Of a stretch of DNA of 64,000 nt, positions 39,318 to 51,700 are shown in pieces. The DNA comes from Gelatoporia subvermispora B (taxonomy: Eukaryota; Basidiomycota; Agaricomycetes; Polyporales; Gelatoporiaceae): assembly GCA_000320605.2 (NCBI GenBank), contig KB445805.1, positions 905,430-969,429 on the forward strand. Reading direction: 5' to 3'. Both the position numbers and the translations under genes were made by a program. The notes below the pieces were generated by a model. That model was not told the DNA's origin and did not search any database. It saw only the letters and a program-made list of their open reading frames with translations. Positions within the stretch are counted from its first letter, which is position 1, and the number at the start of each line of letters is the position of its first letter.

Positions 39318-40079
39318 TACTGTTATATAACACCGCCCTCAATCCCTGCATCGATATAGTTGGAAATGTATGTTTCCTTCCCTGTTGTTGCTTTCGCTTG
39401 CGACTCAAGTGATGAACACGACGAGACGAAGCAGGGCGCCAGGACAGAGTCAAATACATGTCGACCAAAGACTGATGTCAACGCTACGGCGCACAGAATC
39501 AACACGGGAAGGGAAATGGTTTGAAGGTGTTGTTACTGTCGTTGTGACGGTGATGCTTGTCACCGTCTTGGACGCTAACGTTGTTCAGACGAGGTCATAG
39601 CCACCCTTGCGAGCGGACTGGAGACATCCAGAGTCTATAGAGTGCTACAAATGCAGCTGCCATCGCGATTCTTGGGCATGGTCTGAGATATACAAGTTCG
39701 AAGTATGTGATCTCTAAATTGTGACTCGTGAGTCGGTTCGGAAGTTCGGTAACTCGGTTGCTGATAATATGGACACTCATGAACAGTTCATGCAGAAAAT
39801 CCCTAGCAGCCTGTCACGAGGGTGGCAAGTGCACTGAGTATCATAATAAGCGAACTAAACAGTGTGCATACCATCCAAACGGGATCAAAACAAGTAGATA
39901 GTTTGATGCCTGTAGATTCCGTGTCCATGGCTGTGAGATCGGCCACCACATAGATGAACTACGTCCAAAACCCTGATTTCTTCCCTGCCTTTTCCCTTGG
40001 TTGTACTCGTTGACGACAGTTGCATTTGTGTACAGATTCCTGCCTCGCCGCAACGTGGCTTGGGCCGCTTAGCGAATTG
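39318..40079. other. Intergenic 3' flank, no gene
   Basis: Only short frames. The first 150 bases resemble the 3' flanks of the other FunK1 copies (TAGTACT, CATCGAT, GTATGTT-type pieces). Confidence 0.4.
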
Positions 40080-40550
40080 AACCGGGGGATCTTGATCACG
40101 TGATGTGAACGTCGAATAGGGACTGCCGCGGGCTACCACTTTGACTGGTTCGCCTTCGCTGGCTGCTTCTCAGCCACATCCTACTTATAACTATCCGATC
40201 GCAACCATTGTGGCCACGGTTCTCATCAATTTCTCGCAGATTTTCTGGGACTCGTGAGCGGATCGTTGTCTGCAAGTGGTCGTTGGTCATGACTAAATAT
40301 CCACTCGCTGATGGGACATTGACAATGGCAGGCTTCCTTCCCATGCGGCATTGTGGACGGATCCTCTCTAGTTACGGCACGTTTTGGGCACGTTAGCTAT
40401 CAATTGATAAACGCCGCTCGGTCTCTGTAATCTCTTCTGTCGGTCTTTTGTACCTGTAGAAACTCCGGTGGCCAGGAGAAAGCGCTCAGTCCACACTATA
40501 AAGTATGGACTATCCTTCCTTCTATCAGACTTTCCACCGTCCTTGACACC
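40080..40550 (+). promoter_or_regulatory. FunK1 promoter module upstream of copy H
   Basis: TCACGTGA at 40096-40103 lies about 455 bp before the start codon. The GGTTCGCCTTCGCTGG and TTCTCAGCCACA blocks, CACTCGCTGATGGGAC near 40305, AGAAACTCCGGTGGCC near 40458 and TATAAAG at 40497-40503 follow in the same order as before C, D and G. Confidence 0.7.
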
Positions 40551-42765
40551 ATGTCTGACTCGATCATATCCCCCAGAAAATACCCCGTCTCTCAGCATTT
40601 CTCTTCTATGGACTCAATACCTAAAGACTGTGAAGCGGGCCATGCTGCTCACACGAATTCGAGTCGCTCCGCAATCGAGATCGATTTGAAAGGAAATATC
40701 GATTGGGATGATCCATCGGTGTTCGTCCATCTTGGCGTCAGTAACGTGGACTGCGATTTCGTCGTGCACGCCAAGACATCATTCGAGCAAGACGATCGTC
40801 TTAAGTTAGCTAGGTCAGAGCTGAAGCGTATTGCGGCAGATGCGAGCAAGCAAGAGACTGCAATGTATCCCCACTTGGTCTGTTGTAGCCTTAACATTTG
40901 AGTGCATTTCTCATGCTCATGTAAACAGAGTCGCATCTTCAAGTTTCTTGAGCGTCTTCAGGACAAATTTGGGAAGACAGCAAGAATCCGGTTTTGCCAG
41001 TCCAGCAACATGCAACTGATCATCGAGAACTCTGACTCTTGGGACTATCCGCGGAACAAACCTGACTTCTCTGCCGTTCTAGTGGAGATGATCAAAAATC
41101 CCGGAAACCGTTGGCGGGACAGACATAGCTGGTGTGAGGTCAAAGCCCATGCTTCTGCTCGTCCAAAGGCATATAGGAACGATGATCCGAAGAGCATAGT
41201 CATTCAGGCTGCGGATTACGCACGTCTACACATGTCCGGTTGCCCCTTCCAGCTCTTCTCTGTTGGTCTGCTCATCTACGGGGACGAATTCTGTGTCGGG
41301 ATCTATGATCGTGCTGGCGTGCGATTCTCGCCCAGCCACAACATCTGGGATGACTTCGACACCTTCATCCGCGTCGTTCGTTGCATCACGACCAACATGA
41401 TGCCGGAGCAACTTGGTCAGGATCCCACTGTGACCACTGTAACCGGCATTGAGCACGATCAGTGGCTTGCCAAGGTGCAGGAAAATGGTATATCTATCGA
41501 AGAATACGTTCCAGGCGAACCGGTGTACGAGGTCTCTCTAGGCGGTACTGACAGCAGGCGCTGGGTGACGGTCGGTACTCCCATCTGGGTTTCTCTGTCC
41601 CTTTTTGGCCGCGGAACTCTTGTCTGGCGGGTACTCAACAAGGTTACACTCGATCTCGGAGTGTTGAAGAATGCTTGGCACAGCGGTGCACGCACGCCTG
41701 AGTCGGAGATATACAAGTTCATTGAGGGCGAACATCCTGGCGTTGCGCGCTTCGTCGATGGAGCCGACGTGAAATTCCCTGGCACGGAGCTCATCATCAG
41801 TACAGTCTCTCTCCGTGGTAGAGGTGATGAGGATTCTGCAAACAACGCAATCCTACATCGCGTGTTTATATTTCCTGTCGGCCGTTCGCTTTACAAGGCT
41901 CGCTCTGAGCTCGAGTTACTCAAAGGTATTCGTGCGGCATTGCGAGGTCAGCCTCCCCCAAAATCACCACATTCACTACTGATGGTTAGGATGCAGGTCA
42001 CGAGTTCCTGTGCAGCCAATACATTCTGCATAGGGATATTAGCGTCGGTAACATCATGCTTTTATCCGAAGACAGCCCTCCGGCGGGCGCAGAGGGATTT
42101 CTTATGGACCTTGAGCTTGCACGTTACAGCGCTCCTACGGTCGAGATCCGGACTTCGGGGCCAGTACGGCTGCCTACAGGCCGGGTGTTGACTGATATTC
42201 AAGCGAAGCATTCCCGCTGGGACGCGGATTTGACTAAACGAGGTGCGCCAATGACGGTGAGTGCTCTCTATATGCTGGAGCTATCTTTTACACTCAATCA
42301 TTCGTGGTGCAGGGTACGTTGCAGTTTATGGCCGTTGAGCTGCTGCAAACAATGGCTCGGGACCTGAGAGCTGCCAAGCGCAACCGCAAGCACACTAAAC
42401 CTCCAATTGAGCACAGGACGCATCACGACATCGAATCGTTCGTTTGGGTCCTGATCTACAGCTTGATCAGACGAGTTCTCCGAGTGGATCGCTTGAACAT
42501 GACCGATGAGGAGAAAGCATTGATGGAGGACTTACAAGATTCATTCACACAGTACTTTGGTCGGTCCAATCCGAGTGCCATTGTCGCGCAAAGGTGGGGC
42601 GATAACCCATGGGACTTTGTGCATCTTCACGACAGCTTCTTCACTGATCCCATCCGGGATCTGATAAACACTCTCGATCGTCAATTCAGAGTGAAAAAGG
42701 AGGAACCCTTCACACATGCTGCTGTCCTCAGTGCTCTTGACGTTGCGATCAGACGGCTCTCCTAG
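40551..42765 (+). CDS. FunK1 fungal-type protein kinase (copy H)
   Basis: Four exons, about 700 residues. Starts MSDSIISPRKYPVSQHFSS, nearly the same as copy C. Exon 2 (about 40928-41946) shares VTTVTGIEHDQWLAKVQ with copy D, but its 3' half (GRGDEDSANNAILHRVFIF) is nearly identical to copy C. This makes it a mosaic of the two. Exon 3 carries ISVGNIMLL in the catalytic loop and FLMDLELARY; exon 4 starts GTLQFMAVELLQTM and ends AIRRLS. The HRD triplet reads from CATAGGGAT, the HRD equivalent, so active-site residues are kept. Last FunK1 gene of the block. Confidence 0.9.
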
Positions 42766-45341
42766 TGCTAAATCTCGCGTTGTCTGCCCCTTGCATCCAT
42801 GTAGTCCGAAATGTATATAGGAATATACTTCTCTATCTGCTTTTCCATCGTGGATCCAGTGTCAATATGATAAGGCGAAAGGAAGACAGAACAGCGATCG
42901 TACGGCATATGTCAAGATATATGGAATTCGCACATGTGCAGTCTACTGAGAAAGACGCAGGAGGATAGCATGTAACTTGCATGCCTCATTGTATAACAAT
43001 ACACAGCATGTAGCACGTTCAACAAATTGAGGGACCTTCACGCTTATGGACTGTTCAAGTCTTCGTTGCACTTATTGAAGGACCATCTATTGCAAAAACA
43101 AAAACAAAAAACTCTGTCATTAATGCACAGCCACATAGATCATTACCCTTGGTCAATTCCATGTTCAACCATGAAAGAACACTCATTGGATCAGACGGGT
43201 GAGTAGACGACTGTCCTCATCCGGATATTGAGCAATTGGAGTAAGCCATCAGCAAAATCTCATTTCCGCTTTTGCCACTTTTACGTCTTTTTGAGTCGGT
43301 AGGACTAGGTGCCCCCAAAGCGAGCAAAGTACTGAAGCAGTCACACAAATTCATGTGCAAAAATGTACAACTTCGCTTCGTCTGAATGTCAGCTGAGATT
43401 ACGCAAGTTCACTTTGACGCTAATTGAGCTGATCTTCAAAATTGGAATCTGGTTCTGCCTCTGCCGCTCATCTGCATAACACGTCAAGATGCAGGACTTC
43501 GCGCAACTTCCTGCAATTGACGCTTCTGCTCCAGGCGACACTGTTTAGTCCTTGTACGGACTGCTGGCATCCGTTAGAAAAATCCGCTATTGGATTTCCA
43601 AGTAATTCGTTCTGTATATTACTATGTTATTCTGACAATCCAAAGGAGACGTTTGACCTAGATATACGAGTCATCCATCGGAATAGCATGAGTACTTCGA
43701 GCCATTTGGCAGCGAATTTCTTCACAATCACTTACCACCGAAGTTGCTGCACCGGTAACCAAGTCGCTAATCTTCGGATTGCATAAAGCCTTATGACTAT
43801 AGCATAGTATAGGACAAGCTGACGACAGTAATGTATGCGACAAGATACGGCCCATATTCGAGCCTCACACGGCAAGCGGCCTGCACAACGTCTAGACCAC
43901 CACACTACCTCCGACTCGCTTTGAGTATGCCTCACTTGAAGTCGATTGTGGTAGGACGGACGCAACTTAGAGATTCTGGGCGGAACGCCGTGCTCGGCGA
44001 ATGAGAAGCTCGAAGTGGGAGGCGGAAGGGAGCGTCTCGGCTGGTGCTGCTACGTGAGGTGCCGTGCTTGTCGTAGCGCACCAACCTCGAACTTCTTCAC
44101 GCCCTAATTTTTCCGGGCCGGCCTCAGGCCCATGTATAGCTCATGAAAGCGCTGGAATGTAGCTCCACTTCCGTCATCTTTAGCGGGTCCGTGCGCATCT
44201 TTGCTAAATCCGCGCTCGTTGTTCCTTCCTCGTAAGTTGTAATACATCGTTGCATCAGTAAAATCTCCATTTGACGTATAACGTCTTATTTGCCTTTCGA
44301 GGTACTTCTTGGGCGCTAACGAGGCAGAAAGACGCCGCTAAGTCCCAAAAAGGTGAATAAGACGTGTTAAGATAACTCGAGATTTTGCTGATGTGCTGCT
44401 GTATTTCCTGTTCCGCTATCACCTCTGCGGCCTGCCACCCTATATCCTCGCCGAGTTTTTGGTCTTGGGTACTCTCTCTTCGAAAGTGTCCCTATCAAGG
44501 ACTTGTATACGAGAGTAATTTACTAATATCAGCGACAAAGACCCTACGAAGCCTCGTCGCAGTGGGCTCTGCCGCGCGAGCGTGGCGCTAGAGAGTGATG
44601 AAGCCCTGAGTCTCGTTTGCAACGGGGGCCAAGGAGTCACGAACGACCGCGTGCAGTGCTCTGACGTATTGCAATTGCAATGACCAGTGCTAGTGCCCAC
44701 ATCCTACGGGGAAGCGTACGAGGATGCAGCGCTGGATCCCCTCGCAGCGATCCTCATTCATGGAAGTCCCCGTTGTGCAATACCAAATGCTGCCAATGCT
44801 GCGGGTGCAGTCTGGCTTCATCTATCTTTCGGGGCTAAGCCCCGTGGGCCCGAGGGTCGAGGCGCTCCACGATCAGAGAGAGTTAAGGTTCGCAGGTCGA
44901 ACGCAGTCGATGCCAGGCGCGTCCCCCGCGAAGGCGCCGCTGCCGGACAGATCGTGCCTCAACCAAGCTCCGGAGATGCACGGTGTTCATTAGACTGGAA
45001 CAGGACGTATGGGGTAGTAGGGTTATACACGATGGATGTAGAGCGGGGCGCATGAACACGCGCCGAGAATGCGGAGCTGAACGAAGGGCCCGAGCCAAAG
45101 GGCGGCCCAGGGACGGCGCCAAGCCGAGTAGAAGCGGGTATACAATGGAAGTGCGGAGATTATGCTAGGTGAAAGTAGACCAGTGATACAAAGTTTCTTT
45201 GCGACTACAATCATGAACGAAGTGGGTAATGGCACAGCAGCAACGGGCGTAACAGGACAATGAACGAACGAAGAAAGGAGAGCTAGGGTCCGTGGGTACG
45301 GTATGTGATACAGTCTGAGAAGCGTCTAAGGGAAGTATGAA
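42766..45341. other. Gene-poor stretch after the FunK1 block
   Basis: About 2.6 kb without a supportable gene. Open frames near 43442-43786, 44440-44700 and 44687-45055 show no domain. Around 44278-44370 there is a 13-base inverted repeat (AACGTCTTATT with AATAAGACGTGTT) separated by about 60 bases. That might form a hairpin or be the remains of a miniature element. Confidence 0.4.
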
Positions 45342-48300
45342 TCAAGGGCGTAGGATAGGCGGAAGGGTTAGCTCTGGCGCGAGCGGGGGATGCACGCGCG
45401 CGGTAGTGCACGCCTCCATGAGGCGCTCCCGCAACTCGTTGCGTCGTGCCACTTGAACTATAAAAGAGACGAATTGTCAGCATCAGGCAGTCAGACGAGG
45501 CAGAGAGACTGACAGGGACAAGGCCAGAGTGTGACGAGGGTATCAAGAGGAATAAGGAAGGACTTGGCCAGCTCGAGGGCGTTATAGAGATTCTGGTCGT
45601 ACTCCCACAACGAGAGACAGATTGCGACCTGGCTCATGAACCACGTTACTTGGAACGGCCGGTGGGTAAGCAGCTGCCCAGCAGGCTGGTCGAGCTGCAT
45701 CACCGCGATCTTGACGCGCTTGGCGACCTGTTCTTGGTAGTACACTTAATGGGCCCGTCAGCGCAGCTGCTCGCGAGAGCGGTAGTCAGACGATACGTAC
45801 GCCACTCCTCGGCCTGGCGGCGGTTGAAAAGAGGGACGATGATAGCGTCAGCATCCTGCAATCTACTGGAGCAGGTGAGCCTTTTCCAGGTCCACGCGAC
45901 GATCATACTACATACCGACGCAACTCGTGCGTGATGGTCATGCGCGCGCTGAAATGAGGGATCACATGTCAGTCCACGCACACGGCTCTGCATAGGCAGT
46001 CACTAGCGACGCACTTGTACAGGTACTCCCGCGCGACGTACATGAGCGCCGTGTCGAGGTTGCAGTGGTGCATGTCCAGTGCGTCCTGTATGGCGCGACA
46101 CTCCTGGAACGCCTCGACTGCGAATGTCGCGCGCTCGTCGGTCGTCCATGTCTCGTCGCGCTGGCGCGAGCAGCTGTTCCAGAGCAGCATGCTCCGGCAG
46201 TACAGTGCCCACACCGAGTCCTTCGGGTGCTGCCCGCCCGGTTGCGCAATCGTGCGCTCGTACGCTTCCCCGGGAAACAGCAACGCGTACTGCGGGCCAA
46301 TCGCACGTCAGCCGCTTCGCGTATCAGTGCGGGGGCGGGGAAGATCGGGAAAATGAGGGGTTTTACGTACGTTTGACGGGTCGGCGAGCGCGAGGTTCAG
46401 CGGCTCCTCGTTGAAAGCCGTGCACTGCGCGGTGTGGCTCGCGACCAGCGTGAGCGCGGCCCAGCACAGCCGACGGCACTCCTCCCGACGTGCCTCGCTG
46501 TCGGTCCAGCTCGGGTCCCAGGGCGGGTTGAATGAGAAGGAGAAAGCCATCGCGTCGGGATTGACTGTAGGGCTGCCGGGCGGCGCGAGACATGTGCATT
46601 GCGCAGGAGAATGGTGTTGGGCGGGTAGGTAGACAGTAGGGACAGCGCGTGGGGTAAAGATCGATGCGTCGGGGTCATTCATGTCGAGGAAAGTGAGCGA
46701 TAGGACTTGGATGATCTGGTCGAGGTACCGCAAGGCCTGAGCGGCACGCTGGGGAGAGTATTGCGGGTGGCAGGAAGACTCGAACAATGCAAGGATCTGC
46801 GGATGGTTGTCGCAGCATGTGAACAACGTGCACGAAACGTACGGAGCTGGTGCTCACCAAAGCCGCTTCGGCGAGGGTATAGTCGACTGATTGGTTGTTG
46901 CAAGCTTCTTCGAGTGAAGCCTGTGCCGCGTCGCGGAATTCCATCGCGCGTCTTCTCCCCGCGTTTCCAAGTTCCAATTCACTCGACCGCATGAGGCTTG
47001 CCATCGCCAGCGCGGACATTACGAGAGATGGCTGCATATGTGCGCGCTGATGCGGGTCTTGCAGGTCTCGGATGAATACCGGTACGTTGATGAAGAATAG
47101 CCAATAACTACTAGTAGTGAATCTATAGCGAAGTCAGCAGAGCTGTTCATGGCCGAGAAACTTTGAACGGCACTGACAGAAAAGTAAGATCGTCGATTAT
47201 ATCTCTCAATCTATGATAGAATGGGCGTTCAGTAGCGTGCCGTTACGCATGGTATAAGACTTACGATTGCTCTCGAGTAGCCGAATAGTTACAAAGGAGC
47301 TGCTCCCACCACGATCGGCGGCTATACTCAACAGAAGGGGATACGGGCATAATGGCAACCTTCTCAGATTCTTCTTGATGCATGCGGTGAATGTTGACGT
47401 CTATAGGTCGAGCAAAGGTTTTGTTCTGATATCCGATATCAGGGTAGTTCGGGATGAGTGAACGACGGCGGTATGATGGGGAGAGTTCGTCCTGTCATTC
47501 CTGAATAAATACCATTCGACGAATGTTGCCTGCAGCCATAGCTGAATACTGCACGTACTTTAGGGTATATTGCGTCGGGGCCTATTCCCCGAGGAGAGAT
47601 CGACGTATCGATGAGAAGAGGCGGCGGTCGCGGCATGTGCATGGCAGCCGCATCATCGACCCCTCCTTGAGACAACACATACGTCTTCCTCACGCCGTTC
47701 GACAGGTTCTCTTTGACCTTCATGTCGTCGAATGTGAGTGAGGCGTTGTCCAGTTCACTACTGGTCTTGCGCTTCTTCTTGGCAGGCGTGTCAGAATCTG
47801 CCGGCCGCTTCTTGCAAGAACGCTGCCTCGTCCCGGGACGCTTGTCCGGCCCTCTGCGCTTGGGCGCGGCGTCGTACTCGCACGTATTCTGGCGTCTGAC
47901 GCAATTTGCGCACACGGGCCGCGTCGAGTCGCAGCGTATCTTGCGGGCGCGACTGGGATGCCAACAAATTACAGCCAGTTGTTGATTCCCATGTGGACTA
48001 ATGAAGAACGCCACGGACGCACCATTGCCGACACGCAATCACTACATTCGAAGCCTCTCTCCGAGGAGGTCGCGTAGAACTTCCGTTCTGAGGAGACGAA
48101 GTATCCCGTTCGCTCGACGACGGCTGCGCCGGCTGGGCTTTCTGCTCAGTAGATGACAATCCGATCGCGCCCCGAGGAGAATACGAGAGGTGCTGGTCTT
48201 GAGCGAGACGAGATTGTGGACCCGGTAATCTGTTTTGGGGCAGATTGAACGCATAAGATGCCGGTGGGCTCAGGCTAGCAGACTGGAGGCGCGCAGACGA

Positions 48301-48723
48301 CCCCCCTAACTCCAGCATCTGTTGCTCGTGCAGCCCGAGAGTGGATTGTGGCTGATGCAGATGGTGGCCGGTTGCGGAGCTCGGCATCTGTATCGTCTCC
48401 AGGAGATGTGAATCTCGGACGTGTGTATTGAGGCCCGGCGCCGTGTATCGTGCGTCAAAGGGCGTAGGGAGCAGGTTGGTGGCAACGTCGGGCGGAAAGT
48501 CGATGTTGGCTAAGTGATATCGGACTTTTTTGCCATAGAGCATGTGAAATGAGTATAGGTTACGAGGTAACGATAAGGTGTTAAGCGTACCCTCTTGCGG
48601 ATACGGAGCTTCGAAAGTAGGCGAGTGTAGATCAGAACCTTCCTCGCTGGACTGGAAACCCTCCTCGAAGACGGGCATGCGCGAGTACGGAGCGTAGAGA
48701 CCGCCATGAGCAGTGGCGACCAT
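45342..48723 (-). CDS. Zn2Cys6 fungal transcription factor with fungal-specific middle domain
   Basis: The N-terminal part (MVATAHGGLYAPYSRM onward) is Gln/Ser/Pro-rich. A Zn2Cys6 cluster is split by an intron (about 47960-48015): ACRQ, then RARKIRCDSTRPVCANC and NTCEY. A basic linker (KRRGPDKRPG, KKRPADSDTPAKKKRK) follows. Later exons encode SSYWLFFINVPVFIRDLQDP, QPSLVMSALAMASLMRSSEL, ILALFESS, DPSWTDSEARREECRRLCWA and MYVAREYLY. These match the regulatory fungal_trans-type region, which is often linked to a sugar or secondary-metabolite programme. The last exon ends LTLPPILRP with a stop at 45342-45344. About eight introns; the exon around 47280-47440 (HRMHQEESEKVAIMP) is less certain. It should bind DNA in the nucleus; target genes are unknown. 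Confidence 0.9.
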
Positions 48724-51700
48724 GTTGAAGAGGGGGCAGAGGATGAGGAGTGCGAAGGGTTGTCTCTTTCAGAACATGGTGAGTAGAAAAGGGACTCGAT
48801 AGATATGAAAGCCACGCGAGAAGGTCCCAAGAAGCTAGGAGAGTCTCATGCCCCCGGCTACAAAGTTCGGAGACGCGCAGATGGATCTGCTAGAAGCCGA
48901 CAGTCTAGAAAGCTATCACAGGGGGCGTGACAAATAATAACGTACATTCAGTTGGCCAGGGTGGGGCAGTTCGCGGGTCTTCGCGGGTTCGAGCTCGGAA
49001 GTTACCCTGTGATCCTCTTGTCGTCCCGACAGTTCAATCTGAACAACAGTTATTCCAGCGCGCCAATCTGTCCCTGCTGGAATGACAGAACGAGGAGGAT
49101 GCACCCTGTGCCTGCATCGTCACTCTGGAGCGAATAACACTAGAACCAAGCTAGGTACGGAGACTACAACTTTGCATTGCAATATCCCGCACACACGGCA
49201 CGCTCTCGAGGTCAATGGACAAGGCGGCGGCCGCGGGGAACTTCGCGACGACCTGGAGATCAAAAATTTGAAGGAGACCTTATTTTGTCGGAGAGCTGGG
49301 AGACGATTGGAGGCCACGCCTGGCAGCGTCTGGCCACGCGTCTTGCGAAGTCACCGAGGTTCCAGCGCTGAAGCGGAGTTGACGGTGCGGTTGTTCCGCT
49401 CCAATTGGCTGCAGCCGAGCCCGGTGTGTCAGCCACTGGACTCGGCCTCCTCTCCCGTCTCGACTTTGTCCGCGACGGCCTCGCCGTTGAACATTGCAGA
49501 GTCCGTTTTTCATTTGCATTGATCTCGAGGATACACAGCATGGCATCCCAGAGACTGCCGCAGAGACTCGCTCTCACACGGTTTCCCTCTTGGCTCATCC
49601 AGCGGTCGCCGAATCTGCACGCTATGACAACGCTCACGAGTTCGGAGTCGCTACCACCCGCTACTGCGCGAAGTATCATCTGCCCATTTGGTATCATTTT
49701 CGGATCAACATTTTACTATCTCTGGGAAGTCCTCCACTCACCGTCGTCCGCCGTCGTCAATTCGCTCGCAGGCAACATCCTCATACCGCTCTCTAGGGTG
49801 TCGACCTCCTCTCCTCGGCCAAATCTTCTCGAGCCGCTCTTTCCGCAGTCAAATGTGACCTGTGGATCGACCTGAATGACGCCACGGGCTCGCAAATTCT
49901 ACTTGCTCGGCTAGCCCTCCCGCGTCTCACGCTCTCAGGCTGAGAGAAGTCTGCCTAATCCACCCTAGCAAGACTTATCTCCGACACTCCGAAGGTACGC
50001 CCAACCACCGCCATGTCGAATATGGCCACTAGAAGGCGGCCCTCCCGACATTGCTCATACCGGGCACCTGTGACACCGGCATCCAGGCCGTCCCTTCAGT
50101 TGTCCTCATTTGGTCTCTTCCTTTCGATTCTCTTCTGTGTCTCCGTGCCGACATCGCGAACAGCAGAATGGTAGCGAATCCGGCAGGTCTCTGGCGGCTG
50201 TGTCTTGCACGAAAAACTCAATCCGCAGATGGAAGTCCTGCTAAACCATTCATCCACACTACTGTTCGGGGATGCATTACGCTTCTGGGCGTTCGGCCCT
50301 CATTCTGGAGCGCTGCAAACCTTGTACCATACAGTGGGGTCGGATTTGGAATCGCCCACGTGCGACGGTGATGCGCTTGCAGACGTGAACTCGGCCTCAT
50401 CTTTCGGCGCCATCTGCCGAAATCGACAAATCTGCTCCTGCTTGACGGCTCTCTTCCTCTGAGACAGATGAACAGACCACCTTGCCTCAACTGTCGTGAT
50501 CATCGTTCAAGTGCATTGGAGCTGTCTTCTCCTGACAGCTCGCCCTTGTAAACTATTAGCCGTTGTCCGGCGACGACGCCCTCCTGAGATGGCGTTAGCA
50601 GTGTCCGCGTAGCACAGTCTCCTAGGGTCACCTGGATCTGCAGACTATTGCTATTTGACGTCTGCGCTGTCGTGACGCTAAGGTCTGTCAGATTACCTAA
50701 AAAAACTATGGGTCGACTAGGCTGTCCTCAATTTGCGCAGCGCGTCGAAGCGGGCGCCTGCCCACACGTCCGGCCGCCGTGTCGAGCTCACGCTTGACAC
50801 GAGGCTACCGGTCCCCTTGCCGAGCTCAGGCATACAACCCGTCCTCTGTCTCTGCTCCTCAGCGTATTGCGCCAGCGTGCCTGCGCGTGGCGCTAGCTTG
50901 ATCTGGCGCATGCCAATCCGGGTTCGCGGGCGCTCGTGCTATCGGAAGGGCTGAGGGACAGCCGCCTGCGCCAACGTGTGCGCAACGCTGCAGCTCCGGG
51001 CGATTGTAGGGGAGGAAGACTCGGATCTTGGGCGAGGGCTCCGTTTGGCTTTAGCCTCGACCGCCGCATCTGCACCCCCGGGTCTCGAGTATACCGTCCG
51101 AGATGCTATCTGGTAGGACTTGGTTGCACTGCTCAATCGATCAGGCCTCATGGCCGGCTGCGCTCGCACACGTTCGCACATATCGGGAGCCAGCAGCAAG
51201 ATAGTCCCTGGACGCGGGCGAGTCGCCCGGACGAACCACGCTCACCGGCGATACGAAGCGAGGGCCACCTGTCCAGCCCGGAGCTTGTAGAAGCCGCCCG
51301 AGAAGACCTGTGCCGCCCGGCGGTGGCCTGATCATCGAGGTCTGGTGACTGGACGAGGACGCAGGCTCATCGAGCGATGCGCTATTGTCGCCGCTCCGAG
51401 TTAATTGACGGATGAGGCCAGTCTTCGCGGATCATTGGACACGGAGGGCGTGTGGCCATTTGATGCCCCCTTGGCCAAGGAATATCCCGAGTGGGAATGG
51501 GAGGCGTCGAGCGTGGCTTCGGAACCGAGGTCATAGATGATGAGGGCCCAGCGGGCTAAGATAAGATAACCTCCCGGCAGCGCGGGGCGATATCAGACAT
51601 GCGATTGCGGAGAGGAGGGCGCATGTGTGTGGTGAGCATTGCTCGAACGTCGTACAATGCATGTAGGAGAGCATGCGCGGTGTTGCAAGTTCTATGAGAC

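Noticed and set aside
18250..40550. Repeated upstream blocks as LTRs or MITEs
   Set aside because: They always stand in the same orientation and distance before FunK1 start codons and lack target-site duplications, so a promoter module is the simpler reading.
44687..45055. 122-residue plus-strand frame near the transcription factor
   Set aside because: Composition is random-like and the frame overlaps another of similar length; no support from motifs.
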